Shown here piece by piece: positions 9,946 through 21,133 of a stretch of DNA of 23,838 nucleotides (position 1 is its first letter; each line of letters opens with the position of its first letter). The DNA lies in the NCBI GenBank assembly GCA_000697665.1, contig KL197799.1, positions 1-23,838 of the forward strand, in the 5' to 3' direction. This DNA is from Jaapia argillacea MUCL 33604. Taxonomy: Eukaryota > Basidiomycota > Agaricomycetes > Jaapiales > Jaapiaceae. Made by a program: the position numbers and the translations under genes. The notes beneath the pieces were generated by a model. The model made no database searches, was not told the origin of the DNA, and saw nothing but the letters and a program-made list of their open reading frames with translations.

Positions 9946-10704
9946 ATGTCGATTTGAATGGACAAAGATATTCGCCCCGTCGTTTCTCCCCTCTTTTGGT
10001 TGGCGTTATTTGTTGTACAGGCTCGTCAGGCTACCTAGTATTGATAATGATATTGTACCATGGCGCGCAACCTTGTTACGAATCTTACTGACCGATCACC
10101 TTTACCGTCGGACAATCGATTCGGTGGAACAAGCTCAGATGTGGTTCACAGAATTATGTCAAAGATATATTGACGATACCGAACGCAAGATTGTACTCGA
10201 GATAATACGGAAGGGATGGACAAAGCAATGCAGGATAGGATAACCAGATATACACATCAGCAAAAAAATAACACTGAAACAAATAGCAAGCTGCATTGGA
10301 TTTGGCATTGGATCGAGGGCGATAGATGAGAGAGATAGACACGAGTGCAATCAAAGTCCAGTGAGTGGGGTGTGGGAAGGCTATGGACGATAAACAGGAA
10401 GAGCGAACGACGAAATCTAGACATCCAGACTGGTGGGTCACGGATATCACTTTATCGTTCGTCGTCCGCCTCCGAAGAGTGTGAGTTGCAATAACAAGGT
10501 GTACAAATGAAGAAAGTAAAAGTGAACCATAGAGTATACTAGCGCAAAGCCGCCGGCGTGCCTTTTCATCAGAGAGTGGGCGGCGGTCACTTGGGGTGAA
10601 TGTAAGGTGTTGTTGTTGTTGGAAATCAATATACAGTCGTCGTCGGCGAGGATAGCTACGGATGGTTCGCCGACGACACAGTCGAGCTCTGCGGGAGTGT
10701 CTAG
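9946..10704. other. Shared downstream region of two convergent genes
   Basis: The plus-strand secreted-protein gene and the minus-strand BCS1 gene converge here, so both 3' UTRs should lie in this interval. The frame open to 10243 has no start of its own, no signal peptide and ordinary composition. A short GTT run (about 10608-10620) is the only simple repeat. Confidence 0.5.
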
Positions 10705-13320
10705 TCAGCTCGAGGGCTCAACAACCCGCACCCAAGTCGAGCTACCGTCGGCCGGAGTGGAAGCGCCATCGGGAGAGTTTGGCTCCTCTTCGTTTTCCTT
10801 GTTCTCCTCGCCATCACTCTCTTCGGTAACGAGTGCTTTGACTTCAGGCTTAGGAGTTTCAGGTGGAGGAGTCGGTGAAGCAGGGATCTTCTTGCTGGTT
10901 TCTTCAGCTTTCTTCTCCTCGGCCTTCTTCTTCTCTTCCTCCTTCTTCTCCTCAGCCTCTTTCTTCTTCTTCTCCTTCTCCAGTTCTTCACGTTTCTTCT
11001 CCTTCTGCAATGCCATAGTCAGATACGGCGATGAGTGAGAGTAGGTCATAGTACAAACCTCCAGCTTCTCCTTCAACTCCCTCGCCTCACGCTCCCTCTT
11101 GAGCTTCTCCCTGAGCTCACGCTCGGAAATGACCCACGCAGAAGCATCGTTGGCCGCAGCCTCAGGTCTCGACTTATTCTTCAACAAATCTAGAGAGGGA
11201 GGAAAGACGAGAAGGTCAGCATCATTCTCCGGCTCATCTTCACACGCACCATCCCCCTCCTCTCATCAAACAAGATCATCGAGGGATAAAGAAAAAAACG
11301 GAAGAAATCAAACGGAAAACCACACGAAAGAATCGGGACACTCACAGCCTTGCAGCGCCGCAACGCTGAACTCCTCGTCCGGTATCGAATCCGCGAACTT
11401 CTTCCCAAGCTCAGCCAACTTGGCGTTGGAGAGGGGGACGGCAGAATGTTGGTAGTTGGCCAAGCTTTCCTCAACTGGTGGAGGAAGATATGCGGGACCT
11501 TGAGGGAGAGGAGTCGAAGCACCGTCTGATGGCGCCACTGAACCATTCCTCGAGCGACGCGAGCCGGAGGAAGAGCTGCTAGCCTTGGTTGGTGTCGAAG
11601 AGGGTGTAGAGATCAAAGACGTTGAGGAGGAAGCGAAAGACGGGAGTGAGAACATGGATGACGGTGCTGGAGATGGAGGGTTCGGGAGCTCGATACCGTC
11701 GAGATCACCCTCCTCTTCAACGATGGCTTCATCCTCAGCTGAGGGGAAGAAGTTGCGGAAGAGAAGCTCGGCTTGCCACTTGGAGGCGTTCTTGAACTCG
11801 ATCCAAACATCCATACGGCCAGGACGGGACAGCGCGGGGTCAAGGCGCTCGAGATGATTAGTGGTCCTACGAGTAGATGTCAGTAAGAGAAGGTGGGATA
11901 AGACATATATACAAAACTTACGCGAACAAGAGTCGACCCTCGGCAGCGGCGACACCATCTAAAGCATTGAGTAACCCACTCAAGGTTAGCGTATTCACGT
12001 CGGACAGCTGCTCCTTCCTCCTCCTTCCACTGCTATTGTCATTAGGCCCATACTCCTCTCCGCTGCTGTTACCGCTCTTGTCCGCATTAGGTGTGCCATT
12101 GGAGGAGTTGTCTCGGGTAACGCTACGGGTGAACGCGGCGTCGAGGTCTTCGAGAAGAACGATGCAGCGAGCTGGAACTCGACCCATGAGAGTTGTGAGG
12201 GTGGAGTCGTTGATCCAGGAGGATGAGAGGGAGACGACGTAGATGTCCAACATGAGCTCGCCGGCGATGGCGTGAATGAGAGAGGACTTTCCAGACCCGG
12301 GGACACCATATAGGAGATATCCACGTCGGAATGGGATACCACGATCCGCGTACCACTACAGAACAATATTGGGTGGTGAGCCTCATAGTAATAGAGTGGA
12401 GGCAGAATGTGTTCGTACCTTCTCAGACTTGAGAAAATCACGAGTGTCCGACATAAGCATCTCCTTGACACCGGGGTTGAGAACGATAGACGACATGGGT
12501 CGCTTATGTCTCGAGTCTGTCCAACGCCAGCTGCCATGGGAATCCGCGAAATAGATCTGAATTCGGTGCACAGCCTCGGCTTCATACTCCCTCTTCGCCT
12601 GAAGGACGAGTTGCTTGAGGATGGAGTTATTGCGCGCGACGACACTGAGTCACCATGAACAACGTCAGGACCGCGATCCGGCAACACAAAGAACGAGGCA
12701 TACCTGATCGACAGAACCTCGCACCCACTGCCAGCGGCTCTGCTCCGCTTCACCCGGAGCCAATGACCACGGTAGTAGATGGTATGACTAGTGTCGAACG
12801 TCGGCTGGAACACGACCCGTGTCTTGACCTTCCCAGGGCAGTCCTCATCATCAACCTCTTCGTCGTCGTCGTCACCAAATGAGTTGTCGGCAGCGCGAGA
12901 TGTAGTAGAGTTGTAAAAGGCTGAAGACGTTCTAGTAGTAGTTTCGAACTCCCGAGAGCGTTGCCATTCAGGCCGACGTGAGAGCCAGAGCATTAACCAG
13001 TCGTAAGGGTAGTCCTCCTCAGAGAAATGAGCAGTGAGGAAGAATGCTGCGGATGACTCGTCAGCACGACGTGGTACTCGTGAGTATAAGCTGAAGTAAC
13101 TTACAGTTGACGAAGTGAGACCTGCAAAGACGGGCGAGTCACATGGAGTCAGTTCACAATTGGAGGCCAAAAACGAGAGCAGTACACACCAGCCAGCGCT
13201 AGCAGCTCTCCTAGCGGTCTCCACGGTGGTACCGAGGACGACAAGCTTCACCCCGTCAATGACCGATGAACCTCCTCCGCCGCCTACGAGGGGTTGAACG
13301 AGAGACTTGAGAGCGTCCAT
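10705..13320 (-). CDS. BCS1: BCS1-like mitochondrial AAA ATPase (700 aa)
   Basis: Bcs1 sits in the inner mitochondrial membrane and passes the folded Rieske iron-sulfur protein across it for complex III assembly. Eight exons join in frame: 13190-13320, 13105-13121 (17 bases), 13046-12704, 12644-12419, 12355-11922, 11866-11346, 11189-11059 and 11004-10705. The N-terminal BCS1 domain includes FFLTAHFSEEDYPYDWLM and YFADSHGSWRWTDSRHKRP. The AAA core has Walker A GVPGSGKSS (256-264), Walker B IVLLEDLDAAF (304-314), sensor-like TTNH (385-388) and the arginine-finger region SRPGRMD. The protein is much longer than the yeast one (456 aa): there is a Ser/Asn-rich insert after Walker B, a Ser/Pro-rich linker, and a Lys/Glu-rich C-terminal coiled coil ending in an acidic tail. 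All catalytic motifs are intact. Basidiomycetes carry several BCS1 paralogues, so this one need not be the respiratory-chain chaperone itself. Confidence 0.95.
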
Positions 13321-13795
13321 GTCTTGAGTTCCTAGCTAACGCAATTGGACTAGCCAACGTTGCAGGTGTATAATGGGAGGGCTGAGATGGTGACAACAGG
13401 TTGAGAAAGCGGGGGTGGTTGTGTGTGAACGGGCGTTGAAATGGGCTGTGAAGCTGATATGTGGCTATGGACTGATAGTCAGCTATAAGTATGGTATCGA
13501 ATGACTTGGCTAGCGAGGCGGTGGAGGATACTGACTGTTGGACTTGGACGGTTTGCGGTTCCGTCCAGTGACTCGGTGGGTGTACGAGGACAAGCTGTGG
13601 TGAGAGACAGGAATTGGCGCGGGTGGCAATTTCGTAGACGCGTAAGTGGGAAACGTGCTTCCCCTGTCTTCGGCACTTTTACTCGGGCGCTGATGACTCT
13701 CATCCGCTGCATGCTCACCCCACCACCTTCCGACAGCATGCCTAACTCAAGGAACTCATATCACAAATACAGTACTCCAATCCTACAGACGTATC
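13321..13795. other. Intergenic region between two minus-strand genes
   Basis: This holds the promoter and 5' UTR of the BCS1-like gene (near 13321) and the 3' UTR of the membrane-protein gene (near 13795). No TATA box at a convincing distance, RNA gene or repeat was seen. Confidence 0.5.
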
Positions 13796-15206
13796 CTATG
13801 AAACAGTCATGTACAAACCCTCAACCGCGATATTAGCCTGCCATATTCCCAATCTCCGAACGGCCCGCAACAGCGCCGGAGCTGGCAGCACCAAAACGAA
13901 GCTCAGTGGAACCACAATGAATAGCGCCAAGGTCATTAAGATGGTGATCGCAGGCTTGATGACTAGAAAATAGAACAGTGCGCGGTATGATGTCGAATCC
14001 GTAAACTATCGAAAAGGAAAGTTAAAGGTCAGGATAGGAAACGTGATAACAAGCAAAGTTCGATGAACGAATGCGCGACTGAACGAGGCTGCTGTGCAAC
14101 TCACCATGGCGTATGCGTTCCGGTAAAAGGACCGATCGAACACCGGTCCAGTCATCGTGCCTGATTCGACCTCTGCGGGTGTTGGTTGACGAATCCGGGT
14201 AAAAATAGGATGGGGAGGATAAGGAGGTGGATACGCGAGAGGACCATGGAATCGAGTTTGAATTGCGAGCTGATCCATTCATTGAATGGAATAATGAAGC
14301 GAGGGAGGACAATCAACCCAGTTAGTTGGCGCCTTTGGGATTCGGAGGATTATTTGAAATCGGGATTTAGACTCACTTCGCCTCGTGCTAAAGTCCGTGC
14401 ACCCAAGAGATTGAAAAAGCAAAGGACGGCTCCAAGCGGAAGAGCCATCAGTAGCGTGGTGCCGGTCTGTAATCAGAAGACGAGGGCGATCATCAGTTCC
14501 ATCAGTCCATCTGGTATCTGCCAAAGGCAAGAGTAAAGTTGATCAACACGCGAGTGAAACGCACCAGGGTAAACACGAAGAGGTACACCCAGGCTAGTAA
14601 CGCAAAAGGAAAGTTGAGAACTAGGAGGTGGAATAACGCAGCCCAGTATGCTCTTCTTCTGCATGGCCTCCAGTAGCTCTTCCACGAGCGCTCTCGCAGT
14701 GCTCTGTTATGGGCGCCATCACCCTCGACTTCTACAGAGGGAGATGCAATAAGGTCCTCATAGTCTTCAACGTCTGACTCTGGGTCCTGTTGAAAGATTG
14801 AAAAGACCGTCTGAGTCAACGATGGAGCACCAGAGGTCGTGGAAAACGCAGTAGAAGATACTGATATCGTGCGTGGCCGAGTGGTGGGTACGGTCAGTGT
14901 GGAGTTGTGGCGTCGATAAGAACTTCGTGGTGAAGAAGGTGTCGGCAACAGAGGCGTAGTTTCTGAAGTGGTCTCCCCTTCTTCTCGAGGAAACGGCTGC
15001 CCGCACAAGTACTCATAATCGGACTCGGCAGAAGGCAATTGGGAATGAGCGCCACCAGTACTGCGGTGCCTTCTTGGTCGTCTGCCCGAGCGACGGTCGT
15101 GTGCGTCACGATGAGCAGGATAGGGGGGCGGCGGGTCTGCCATGAGCTGAGGACCGGGGTCAAGCGGAGTGCGAGGGTCGTCGCTGAGGGGGTCGGTTGT
15201 TGCCAT
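13796..15206 (-). CDS. Multi-pass membrane protein of unknown function (368 aa)
   Basis: Four exons join phase 0 throughout: 14565-15206, 14377-14466, 14105-14269 and 13796-14005. Residues 1-180 are hydrophilic and low complexity, rich in Pro, Ser, Thr and Arg (PPPPYPAHRD, an acidic DVEDYEDL stretch), and presumably face the cytosol. Hydrophobic segments lie at about 188-214 (AALFHLLVLNFPFALLAWVY), 217-238 (TLLMALPLGAVLCFFNLLGA) and 308-345. A conserved-looking loop carries HGPLAYPPPYPPHPIFTR and DRSFYRNAYAMFTDSTSYRA. The C-terminus is LLRAVRRLGIWQANIAVEGL plus a few residues. The topology, and a sequence like a cytosolic DP-x-x-W/Y-R turn before the last membrane pair, recall the 'putative sensor' membrane domain; that is an inference. 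The first intron (98 bases) is longer than its neighbours. It is transcribed away from the G-alpha gene. Confidence 0.8.
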
Positions 15207-15744
15207 TGACGATGAGCGGGATGTTACAGCAAGCAGCGGGTTAAGATCTGGACTTTATGATGTCGCCCTTGATGTTTGCCTCGCGATTGAGCTCGTGACG
15301 GCCAGCGTTTGGCATCTGTCGGCTGCATTGGTTATTCAACATGTCTGCATCGGGTCATCTCCACGGAAATTCCAATTTGGCAAAGACAAACGAGATCTTG
15401 TGTTCGATTCCCACCGGAGCCGCCCTGTCGTCCTCCTCCCCAACTGGGCCAACCTTTGTATTTCTTTCTGCTTTTGAGGTTGTTTCGAGGCTCCACTTCG
15501 CCTTGTTGCTCGGCTTCCATGTCGTTCAAAGTTGATTGTCGTTTGTTCTTTGCGAGCTGTTTGTTTCTCATTTTGTGGGTTTTTTTGGGTGTCGATCTGC
15601 AAGTTCGGAGTCGGGCGGCCGAGTGATGGGTGTGCAATTTGACCGGGGACTGCCTAATTAGGGATAAATCCCAGTTGGCATGAGCCGATTGATATGTGAA
15701 ATTTGGATTATCCGTTACTTACAAGTTCGCGCAACGCATCAAAC

Positions 15745-15814
15745 ATCTTCACTCCCACCGCTCCTCCTTTTTTTCCTTCTCGTTTCTTTCTTCTGCTCCT
15801 CCACCTCCCTCCCC
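15745..15814 (+). promoter_or_regulatory. Pyrimidine-rich tract upstream of the G-alpha gene
   Basis: About 70 bases consist almost wholly of C and T, ending 115 bases before the G-alpha start codon and interrupted only by short A- or G-containing breaks. Such CT tracts commonly mark the core promoter of well-expressed fungal genes, with transcription starting at or just after them. The whole 15207-15928 interval is the shared upstream region of the divergent membrane-protein and G-alpha genes. No TATA box was seen at a suitable place. Confidence 0.6.
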
Positions 15815-15928
15815 AACACAGTCGGCTTGCGATCCATTTTCCTCGCTTGTCGCCCATTCCTTTCATATTTTTATTCCCAACCCCCCTACTTTCACCCGTC
15901 ACCCTTCCACCCAACAACGCCATAAATC

Positions 15929-17385
15929 ATGGGCTGTGTACAATCTGCTGGCATTGACGATGAGGCCAAGGCTCGTTAGTACTCTTCGCTCTTGTTTCTG
16001 CCCATATATTTACTCATGGTCCCACGCCGATTTTTCCTCCTCCGCCGTAACGCCCGTTGCCACACCAATTCGCCTCCTATGCAGGTAACGACGAGATCGA
16101 GAGTCAGTTGAAGAGGGACCGTATGATGGCGAAGAATGAGATCAAGATGTTGTTACTTGGTGCTGGAGAGTCTGGCAAGGTTTGTCGCCTTTCCTTGCTG
16201 TTAGCCGCTCAAGCGCTTATGTATTGGATATTTGTCATCACCAGTCGACAGTCTTGAAGCAGATGAAGCTCATTCATCATGGTGGTTACAACGATGGCGA
16301 ACGAGACTCCTACAAGGAAATCATCTTCTCAAACACCATCCAGTCAATGCGGTATGTTTTTCATCCTCGGTCTTATGCTCAGCGAACCCTGACCTGAGCG
16401 TCTCTCAGTGCCATCCTCGAAGCTATGCCCTCTCTCGATATCCCATTACAACCTCAGAACGACGCCCGCCGTGCTGTCATCCTCTCGCTCCCCCCTCAGA
16501 TTGAAGGTGATGTCCTCCCTCGAGACGTCGCAGATGCCGTCCGCGGCCTCTGGCGGGATCCAGCAGTCAAGGAAGCCGTCCGACGCTCCCGCGAGTTCCA
16601 ACTGAACGACTCCGCCGTGTACTACTTCAATGCCATCGACCGCATGGCAGCACCAGGCTATCTACCCACCGACCAGGATATCCTGCGATCGCGTGTCAAG
16701 ACTACTGGTATCACGGAGACGACGTTCAAGGTTGGCGAGTTGACCTACCGGCTATTCGATGTCGGTGGTCAGCGGTCGGAACGAAAGAAGTGGATTCATT
16801 GTTTCGAGAATGTTACGGCTTTGGTTTTCTTGGTCAGTTTGAGCGAGTACGATCAGATGTTGTACGAGGATGAGAGTGTGGTATGTCCCTCGTTCCCTCA
16901 TCCCATCGACAATGACATATCATTCCTCTTCAGAACCGCATGCAAGAAGCGCTGACATTGTTCGACTCAATATGCAATTCACGGTGGTTCGTCAAGACCT
17001 CCATCGTACGTTTTTCCAAGCATCCCTCACCAGCACCAACTAACTGGATGTCATATAGATTCTCTTCCTGAACAAGATCGATCTATTCGCGGAGAAGTTG
17101 CCTCGGTCACCTCTCGGCGACTACTTCCCCGACTACAATGGTGGCGACAACTATGACGCCGCTTGTGACTACCTCCTCCACCGCTTTGTCTCTCTGAACC
17201 AGAGCGCCGCGACCAAACAGATCTACGCCCACTACACTTGTGCAACAGATACACAACAGATCAAGTGTAAGCATCCTCCTCCCTTACCGCATAGTTCATC
17301 GCTAATACCTTCATCCATAGTCGTGCTAAGCGCCATCCAAGACATCCTATTACAACTACACTTGCGCGAGTGCGGTCTGTTGTAG
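15929..17385 (+). CDS. Heterotrimeric G-protein alpha subunit, class I (354 aa)
   Basis: This is a GTP-binding switch that carries signals from seven-helix receptors (pheromone or nutrient) at the plasma membrane. Seven exons join in frame: 15929-15974, 16085-16179, 16245-16351, 16409-16880, 16934-17005, 17059-17266 and 17321-17385. Numbering matches mammalian G-alpha-i residue for residue. MGCVQS carries the myristoylated Gly2 and palmitoylated Cys3. GAGESGKST (41-49) is G1, RVKTTGI with Arg178 is switch I, DVGGQ (200-204) is switch II, NKID (269-272) is G4 and TCAT is G5. The C-terminus is CGLL with Cys351, the pertussis-toxin type site. The helical domain lies in the large fourth exon. All motifs are intact, so it should be functional. 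It belongs to the Gpa1/G-alpha-i-like group; which numbered paralogue cannot be said from one gene. Confidence 0.98.
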
Positions 17386-17989
17386 ACTCGATCCGGAGCC
17401 AGCGCCTCAGCCCTGTGCTTTTCTTTGTATCCACTATCATTTACATCTTCCGTCACATACTCGTCATTTCTTCCATCTTCCATCACATACTCGTCGCTGT
17501 TGGGTCCGTCATCTACCACCTCCCTGATTCCCTTCCCTCTTGGATTTCACCTTCTACTGCCATGAATTACATACAATTTCCCTTTCTTATTGTTCACTCT
17601 TATCGAACGACCCATTTTTTGAATGGTATTCGGCGTACAATAATATCTTTTTCCCAATCCTGTTTCATGCTTAGTTTAACTTATAGCGAACGAGTGGACT
17701 GGCTGGGATGCCATGATGGATGGAAGGGGAGTTTGGTTGATGGGTTCATGATGTCGTCGTTCAGTTCCCTCGTTTTCGTAGTCGTCCGAGTCCTCAAGTC
17801 CCGATCCGCAACACCGCTTGTATATATAGCAGTACTTATTCTGTTATGGACTGGTAGATCTGTCCGTCCATACGTTCTCTCACTCTCTCACTCGGATTGC
17901 TACTCTCCTCGCTTTATTGACGACCTTTGCATATGAAATGGATAGATTGACTCGTCTGGTTGAAACATGGGAGTTGTGGTCCGTGTGAG
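17386..17989. other. 3' UTR and downstream region of the G-alpha gene
   Basis: This is T- and C-rich sequence after the G-alpha stop. A plus-strand frame from 17370 to 17936 stays open for 188 codons, but it overlaps the end of the G-alpha coding sequence in another frame and has UTR-like composition, so I do not call it a gene. It contains the 30-base tandem duplication listed next. Confidence 0.5.
17444..17495. repeat. Two-copy tandem repeat, period 30
   Basis: CATCTTCCGTCACATACTCG at 17444 recurs as CATCTTCCATCACATACTCG at 17474, with one change in these twenty bases and TTC-rich spacer between. It lies in the probable 3' UTR of the G-alpha gene. Confidence 0.7.
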
Positions 17990-18620
17990 AGCGGTCCGAA
18001 GAATATACCTCATCGTGAGTAGGGGACAGATAGGGTAAGGATCTGCACGAGGCGAAAGCTCGGGAGGTTCCACGCATGAGCCACGACGTCCCGCCTTCGA
18101 CATTGTGCAGGAAGATAACCTCGAATTCCATCGAGTGTATTGTCGTTCGGACTTCCCATGCAGTGAGGGACCTCGGAGAATGAGAAAGCCCGACGGATGG
18201 AGTCGCCTAGGTATGGGTTGCCATAACTGTTTCTAATCCTGGTGTACGTGTCTTGAGAGGTGGGTTAAGAAGCTCACAATAAAGATCTGGTTTCCAGGAT
18301 TCGCATACCCAGTTACACGCCCGGCTGCCAAGTTGAACGAATCGTTGACAGCGTGGGCAATGTAGTGAGGGGCGACGGAGGTGACTTGTCAGTTCAGCCT
18401 TGAGAATGATATACTCACTGCCATTGACAGTGATGCACCGACATCAGCATCAAGAACCGAGTCCTGGAGTATCCGTCCACATGTATGAATCAAGTCCTCG
18501 GGTGCAGTTCAACCAAGAGCCACATTCCGAGTCGTGGCGATGGCCAGTTGGCCGGAGTTGCCGCGCAAGGAGCCTGAAGGGAAACATGTGGAACCGGTTG
18601 GGGTAGTGAACTAGTGGTTT
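17990..18620 (-). pseudogene. Probable broken hypothetical gene
   Basis: Minus-strand pieces read as protein. The first, about 18420-18560, reads QLAIATTRNVALG, then an in-frame TGA, then TAPEDLIHTCGRILQDSVLD and ADVGASLSMA, ending at a GTGAGT donor. The next, about 18281-18390, reads SVAPHYIAHAVNDSFNLAAG and RVTGYANPGNQIFI to a GTGAGC donor. A third, after an AACAG acceptor near 18230, reads YGNPYLGDSIRRAFSFSEVP and on to GYLPAQCRRRDVV. The exon order and short introns are those of a real gene. The TGA suggests it is decayed, unless a small intron removes it. I do not recognise the family. Confidence 0.35.
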
Positions 18621-19079
18621 CCTCAACGAATACCCAATGCCTCTTGGTGGGTATTTCGACGGCCCAGGCAATGGAATTCAGAAATTGGATGTGAACAAAA
18701 AGCCGTCTCCCCCAGTGCATTTCTGCTGAACAACTCGGTTCGATGAAACACACCGGACATGTCGTACGTTGGTGAGGGAAACGGCGAAGTTGCTAAACGG
18801 ATCAAGAGACGCGTGAGTAACCCTCCACAACTCTGGTTTTTGTATCTTGACTTGGAGTCGCTGACTCGCCTGCAAATATTATGTCCAGTTCCACAACCCG
18901 TTCAGTCCGTCGTCATCCTTAACATCGCTGCAGAAAGATTGAATTGTCATGTCCCATCGGACCAATTCTTTATGCGTTCAAGGTCATCCACATAATCGAA
19001 CTTTGCCCGTCGAACTGTATCGACCTACCATCCTCTTCATTGGGATGACAGACTTCCTGTCGCTTTGCTTGTGATCCAA
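18621..19079. other. Stretch without a supported gene
   Basis: Short frames exist on both strands, but none has domain features or linked splice sites. It may contain the lost 5' parts of the two neighbouring broken genes, which point away from each other. Confidence 0.4.
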
Positions 19080-20424
19080 GACCTGGTATGGCGAGGTCGC
19101 CTCCATCATTTATCGAGAAGTGACCATTGTCTCCAAGAACCTCGGCCGTTGGCGCGACGCCATCATCGAGAAACCTTTCCTCGGCGAGTTGGTGCACGAC
19201 CTTCGCATCCAATATGTCTCGTCCCGGAAACACGATGGCTACGCCGTCACTCGTGTAGTACAAACGCTCCGCAAGCTCCCAAACTTGCAATGGTTTTCCA
19301 TCACCACGGAGGATGACCATGAGATTCTCACCTCCGACGTCTTTCCCGCATTATAGGCATGCTCGCTCAGCATAACGCGATTTGAGTGCCGTACGCTTTC
19401 CCACACACTGGAGGACTTTGAATCCCTACCCGCGTTTATGAAAGTACGCCCAAGATCACCGACCTCAGTTGTCATGTATCTCGACCAGCCATATTCACGT
19501 TCTACACTCCCATCAGCACAGATATTCTCGAGGGGCTTTCTCGCCTGTCGTGTCCTGCGAAGTTGTTCCACGCGTTCCAGACCCTTCCTCGTATTCGGTG
19601 TCTGCAGATCACCGTCACAAGCGCCAGAGAGCTCCCAAACGTTATCGCCCACTTGAAATCATCACAGATCCGTCTCGTTACACCGTGTCTGCACCGACCC
19701 GTCTCTTACGCCGATGGTGGGAGTCCGTTGTCCTTTCCAGAAGCCCCCAATCTCATTACGGCGGAGTTCCCACCCTTTCCTCACTTTGTCTCCATGATAA
19801 TTCAATCGAGTTGGTGTTCCTTTCAATCCAACAATATCTGGATTTCACTAATTGTGGGTTCTTCAGCGGTGTCAAAAATACGAGCACCTGCGAGAGATTT
19901 TCCTATCGATCGCCAAATTCTCCTGTCTAGAGAACCTCTCGTTCAACAGTATCTCCCTACCTGGAAACACCACCGCATTCCGGGAGGGGATACTCCGATA
20001 CTGCTAGCGTCCTGTCTCATGGTGAAATGTTCGACTCTCTACAATATCATGATACCATTTTGGGATGACCAGAAGCTGTGTCATGTGAAGTCGCCATCGG
20101 GAACGGTGATAGGGAAGTCGTTGTCTGAAACGGAATATGAGGGACTTGTCTCGGTGAGTAGGTTCCCAGTTCTTCGAATTCGATCTGATTCCGGCCAACC
20201 TTCAGCTTCTCGACCATAAGGCATGGGTTAATTGGCGGCATTCTTATCCCTATCTCGTGGTTCTGGTCGACTGGGTCGTTTCCGGGCCTGCTCAGAGTAA
20301 GTCGGGGGGTGGGCAGGAAGTCGAAAATTGGAACGAAACGGACGGCTCAAAGCGCGCGCCCGACTTGCGTGAAATGTGTATAGTGGTAAATAACAGAAAA
20401 ACTCGATCACAATCGCTCTTGTAG
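19080..20424 (+). pseudogene. Broken F-box/LRR-like gene
   Basis: Reads of one protein change frame several times. The first part, from about 19085, is WYGEVASIIYREVTIVSKNL followed by RWRDAIIEKPFLGELVHDLR, a pattern frequent after the F-box in basidiomycete F-box proteins. It meets a TAG at 19354-19356, then continues in the same frame with RFECRTLSHTLEDFESLPAF. One base later, at about 19450, the frame shifts and runs on as KITDLSCHV to LPRIRCLQITVTSARELPNV. A further shift near 19870 gives HLREIFLSIAKFSCLENLSF, stopped by TAG near 20006. The last exon (20206-20424) follows a proper GTGAGT-CAG intron and encodes LLDHKAWVNWRHSYPYLVVL. No F-box itself is visible, since the 5' end is missing. 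With at least two stops and two frameshifts it is most likely dead. Such proteins are substrate adaptors for SCF ubiquitin ligases. Confidence 0.5.
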
Positions 20425-21133
20425 CAATGGTGATGAGACCAAGGGTACTGAGGGATGATGGGGCCAGAGTCGAAAACCGAACTGTACAAAACCCAGAGAT
20501 GGCTGCGCTCCGCATCGTTGGTGTCGTTATAGTCCAAGATTGCAGATAAGAAAGACTCGAAGCCGCCATTACAGCTGGATTGTTTCCGTGGGAGATCAGG
20601 CTGCCAGGGTGGAAGTTAGATTGGGTGTTGGGAATGGGTAATTGAGTGACGGTTAGCCTTCCGTAGTACTGGAGTTGTTGGGGAAGTGAGGGTAGGATTC
20701 TGGGGGTGAGAGAAAGACCGAGAAATCGAAAAGAGGAAATTAGTGAAATGTTGACAAAGAATGGAGTTCTTGAGCTCACCGAGAGCTCGTTTGCTCGTGG
20801 TCCAACCTCTCTAAGCCTCCAGCACGCCCATAAGTCGAACGCCCTCGCCGACAACGAGGGAGAGGATGGCCGGGGCGAGACGGGCGAGGAAGAGTCTGAG
20901 AGAAGGGGCGAGGGTTCGGAGTAAAAAGAGACAAACCCAAGGTAGCGAATGATTTGCTGGGCTTCCAGTGTCATTCGACAATCATCCCTGGTAGTCGTTG
21001 GCCAACTGCGAGGTCGGCGTCGAGTCGTTTTCAGAGGGAGGTGGTAGGTGACGGTGGTTGGTCGAAGTTGAGCTTTCGGGTGTGCGAGATGCCAATGTAT
21101 GCGAATGGTTTGCGTGAAGTTGTAGGAATCGGA
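20425..21133. other. Stretch with conflicting frames, no supported gene
   Basis: A long minus-strand frame (20228-20974) lies antisense to the end of the broken F-box-like gene. In its first 150 bases another minus frame is more protein-like and hydrophobic (SLRLFLARLAPAILSLVVGE), but it meets a TAG soon after. A GTGAGC donor at about 20777 and a CCCAG acceptor near 20702 could form an intron, but the phases do not join. It is possibly one more decayed gene. Confidence 0.35.

Noticed and set aside
10607-11038. Serine/phenylalanine-rich plus-strand frame
   Set aside because: It is the complement of the Lys/Glu-rich last exons of the BCS1-like gene; AAG/GAG codons read backwards give Ser, Phe and Leu.
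15395-15425. tRNA-like T-arm (GTGTTCGATTCCCAC) upstream of the G-alpha gene
   Set aside because: The T-stem does not pair properly around the TTCGATT loop, and no matching acceptor, D-arm or anticodon stem can be placed upstream.
17370-17936. 188-codon plus-strand frame after the G-alpha gene
   Set aside because: It starts within G-alpha coding sequence in another frame and has T/C-rich UTR-like composition with a tandem repeat inside.
20228-20974. 248-codon minus-strand frame
   Set aside because: It lies antisense to the end of the F-box-like remnant, lacks domain features, and a different frame looks more protein-like in its first part. Splice phases do not join.
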